Positions 5,889-8,394 of a stretch of DNA of 8,394 bases are shown piece by piece. Under the pieces are notes generated by a model. The model made no database searches. It saw only the letters and a list, made by a program, of their open reading frames with translations, and was not told the origin of the DNA. The stretch comes from JABICX01 sp964528765 (GTDB lineage: Archaea > Nanobdellota > Nanobdellia > UBA10117 > JABICX01): the NCBI GenBank assembly GCA_964528765.1, contig CAZGVA010000040.1, positions 1 to 8,394 on the forward strand. The letters are read 5' to 3'. Each line of letters starts with the position of its first letter. Position 1 is the first letter of the stretch. The translations under genes and the position numbers were made by a program.

Positions 5889-8394
5889 ATGGTATATAAT
5901 GTAGTAACAAAAAAGATTGATAGTATTTCGTTTGGAGTTGTATCGCCTTCTCTAATTAAAAAAATCGGTGTAATTAATGTAATTACTCCTGAAATATATG
6001 ATGCAGATGGTTATCCTGCAAGAAAAGGTCTTATGGACCCAGCAATGGGTGTTATTGATCCAGGATTACGTTGTAAAACTTGTGGTGGAAGAATGAAAAC
6101 TTGCCCAGGCCACTTTGGTTATATAAGTTTATCAAAACCAATTATACACATATTATATACAGATATTGTACATAAATTACTTAAAACAACTTGCCACGAA
6201 TGTGGACGAGTTAGAATGGGACAACAAAAACTTGATGAATGGAATGAAAAATTTGAACTTGCTAAAAAAACACATAATTTAGGTAAAATCCGAGCTATGA
6301 TGTCGACACTTATTACTGCATTAAAAACAGTTAAGTCATGTCCTTATTGTAATACTAAAGTTAAACAAATTAAATTAATTAAACCAACTACTTTCCAAAC
6401 AGAAGAAGGTAGATTATGGCCAGGTCAAATCAGAGAGTGGTTTGAAAAAATACCAGATAGTGATTTATCTGCACTTGGTTTTGATCCAGCTAATTTGCGT
6501 CCAGAATGGTTTATTATAACTACTTTATTGGTTCCGCCAATTACGATGAGACCATCGATTACCTTAGAATCTGGTGAGCGAAGTGAAGATGATTTAACAC
6601 ACAAGCTTTCAGATATTGTTAGAGTTAATCAAAGATTATTAGAAAATATTAATGCTGGAGCTCCAGAAATCATTGTAGAAGATTTATGGGATTTATTACA
6701 ATATCATATTACAACTTTCTATGATAATAAAGTATCTCAAATTCCACCAGCAAGACACAGAACACGAAGACCCCTAAGAACTTTATCTCAAAGACTTTCT
6801 GGAAAAGAAGGTCGATTTAGATATAATTTAGCAGGTAAGCGAGTTAATTTTTGTGCAAGATCGGTTATTTCTCCAGATCCAAATATTAATATTAATGAAC
6901 TGGGTGTTCCATTAACTGTTGCAAAAGAAATTACTACCAATGAAACGGTAACTGAATGGAATCTATCTTGGATTATAAAATTAATTAAAAATAATGGTAA
7001 ATATCCTTCTGCTTCATATATTTTAACAGATGAAGGTAAACGCCGCCGAATAACAAGTGATACAATACCTCAAATATTAGAAGATATAAAGCCTGGATGG
7101 GTTATTGAAAGACAATTAATTGATGGAGATATTGTTATATTTAATAGACAACCTTCGTTACACAAATTATCTATGATGGGCCATATTGTTAAAATATTAC
7201 CTGGATATACATTTAGAATCCATCCAAATGTTTGTGTTTCATATAATGCTGATTTTGATGGTGATGAGATGAATCTTCATGCTCCGCAAACAGAGGAAGC
7301 TAGAGCTGAAGCACGTAAATTATTGCTTTTAGATAATCAAATTATTACACCAAGATATGGTTCAAGTATTATTGGTGCTATTTTAGATTTCTTGATTGGT
7401 AATTATTTCCTTACAAAAGATATGTTATTAACGCGTGACCAAGTTTCAACATTAGTTACATCAATTGGTTATACAGGAGATTTACCTAAACCGGCTGTAA
7501 CAAATAAAACTGAAACACTTTGGGAAGGCAAACAAATATTTAGTTTAATTTTACCTAAAGACTTAGATTTTAAAAATAATGGTCAGGTTTTTAAGCAAGG
7601 AAAACTTGTTTCAGGTGATTTTATTATTAAAAAAGGTGAATTAATTCAAGGAGTTCTTGATAAAAATCAAATTGGTAAAGAAGGTGGCGCTTTAATTCAC
7701 CACATTTATCAAGTATATGGTGCAGATTATGGTAGAGAATTTATTAATAAGTTAGGTATAATTGGTTTAACTGTTAGTAATATGCTAGCTTACTCAATGT
7801 CTTTATCTGACTTAGATATACCTGAGGCTCAAAAGCACCAAGTAAGTGATATTTTAAAGAAAGCTAAAAAAGAAGCAGCAAATGTTGTAGCTGAATATCA
7901 AAAAAATAAGATTATTCCAATGCCGGGAAAAACTGTTGAAGAAACATTTGAAGCGCACATGCTTAAGACATTAAATGGTGCTAGAAATGAAATGGCAGAT
8001 ATTATTAGTGGTGTTGTTAAAGAAGATACACTATTAGTACAGTCGGCTCATGCAGGTTCTGGAGATAAAGTTCTAAATATAGCTTTAATGAGTGGTTTTG
8101 TAGGCCAACAAGCATTACGTGGAGAACGAATTAGTTTTGGATATACTGACAGAACTTTACCCCATTTTAAGAAAAAGGATTTGAGTCCCAAATCACATGG
8201 TTTTGTTTCAAATGGTTATGTTCAAGGATTGACGCCTGTTGAATTATTTTTTAATGCAATTGTAGGTAGAGATTCACTTATGGACACAGCAATGAGAACA
8301 CCAAAATCTGGGTACATGCAGAGACGTTTAATCAATGCACTACAAGATTTGAAAGTAGATTATGATCGTACAGTTCGAGATTCTGGAGGAAATA
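5889..8394 (+). CDS. rpoA1: DNA-directed RNA polymerase subunit A' (3' end cut by window)
   Basis: A' is the N-terminal part of the largest subunit and carries the catalytic magnesium site. The frame is open from ATG 5889 to the right edge, 835 codons; typical A' proteins are about 870-900 residues, so only the end is missing. Two zinc sites are visible: C62, C65, C72, H75 (clamp; CKTCGGRMKTCPGH) and C102, C105, C151, C154. QRLSGKEGRFRYNLAGKRVN lies at about 301-320, RQPSLHK at about 418-424, and the absolutely conserved catalytic loop NADFDGDEMN at 453-462 has its three aspartates at 455, 457 and 459. VGQQALRGERI is followed by the bridge helix region, NAIVGRDSLMDTAMRT (789-804), then SGYMQRRLINALQDL (807-821). 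The bridge helix start departs from the usual HAMGGREGLVDTAVRT. It begins one base after the rpoB1 stop (TAAaATG). The gene for A'' would be expected next. Confidence 0.97.
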   Translation, partial: MVYNVVTKKIDSISFGVVSPSLIKKIGVINVITPEIYDADGYPARKGLMDPAMGVIDPGLRCKTCGGRMKTCPGHFGYISLSKPIIHILYTDIVHKLLKTTCHECGRVRMGQQKLDEWNEKFELAKKTHNLGKIRAMMSTLITALKTVKSCPYCNTKVKQIKLIKPTTFQTEEGRLWPGQIREWFEKIPDSDLSALGFDPANLRPEWFIITTLLVPPITMRPSITLESGERSEDDLTHKLSDIVRVNQRLLENINAGAPEIIVEDLWDLLQYHITTFYDNKVSQIPPARHRTRRPLRTLSQRLSGKEGRFRYNLAGKRVNFCARSVISPDPNININELGVPLTVAKEITTNETVTEWNLSWIIKLIKNNGKYPSASYILTDEGKRRRITSDTIPQILEDIKPGWVIERQLIDGDIVIFNRQPSLHKLSMMGHIVKILPGYTFRIHPNVCVSYNADFDGDEMNLHAPQTEEARAEARKLLLLDNQIITPRYGSSIIGAILDFLIGNYFLTKDMLLTRDQVSTLVTSIGYTGDLPKPAVTNKTETLWEGKQIFSLILPKDLDFKNNGQVFKQGKLVSGDFIIKKGELIQGVLDKNQIGKEGGALIHHIYQVYGADYGREFINKLGIIGLTVSNMLAYSMSLSDLDIPEAQKHQVSDILKKAKKEAANVVAEYQKNKIIPMPGKTVEETFEAHMLKTLNGARNEMADIISGVVKEDTLLVQSAHAGSGDKVLNIALMSGFVGQQALRGERISFGYTDRTLPHFKKKDLSPKSHGFVSNGYVQGLTPVELFFNAIVGRDSLMDTAMRTPKSGYMQRRLINALQDLKVDYDRTVRDSGGN

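Noticed and set aside
1..8394. CRISPR arrays, insertion sequences or other mobile elements
   Set aside because: No regularly spaced repeats, transposase-like frames or terminal inverted repeats were seen on either strand.

Overview
The window is archaeal. It holds a tRNA-Asp gene interrupted by two introns with archaeal bulge-helix-bulge (BHB) splice sites. This is followed by the archaeal RNA polymerase gene order rpoH, rpoB2 (B''), rpoB1 (B'), rpoA1 (A'). The second-largest subunit is split into B'' and B', as in many euryarchaea and some other archaea. The DNA is strongly A+T-rich. Several normally near-invariant polymerase motifs are altered, which suggests a divergent lineage. My best guess is a DPANN archaeon related to Woesearchaeota/Nanoarchaeota, but this is inference from motif style and not a phylogeny.

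Layout: positions 1-274 (minus strand) hold the 5' part of a small coiled-coil protein gene with a CxxC zinc motif; it runs off the left edge. Positions 275-367 are a divergent promoter region. Positions 368-2065 (plus) encode a 565-residue unrecognised protein with a helical N-terminal half and a C-terminal half that looks like a beta-propeller. Positions 2066-2356 are densely used: a promoter (2121-2137), tRNA-Asp(GTC) at 2160-2325 with a 31-nt intron in the anticodon loop and a 60-nt intron in the T-loop, and a Shine-Dalgarno sequence for rpoH. From 2357 to the right edge lie four polymerase subunit genes with almost no spacing: rpoH, rpoB2, rpoB1 and a 3'-truncated rpoA1.

The most striking point is how the tRNA and the polymerase operon are joined. 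The T-loop intron contains a near copy (15 of 17 positions) of the promoter that precedes the tRNA. At equal spacing it would start transcription about 53 nt before rpoH. The polymerase operon therefore appears to have a promoter inside a tRNA intron. In addition, 3' processing of a read-through tRNA transcript would release an rpo mRNA with a 31-nt leader carrying the Shine-Dalgarno site. rpoH itself appears to start at a CUG codon. The four subunits together form most of the catalytic core of RNA polymerase: B'' and B' make the second-largest subunit, A' the N-terminal part of the largest, and H the jaw-associated small subunit. A'' is expected just past the right edge.
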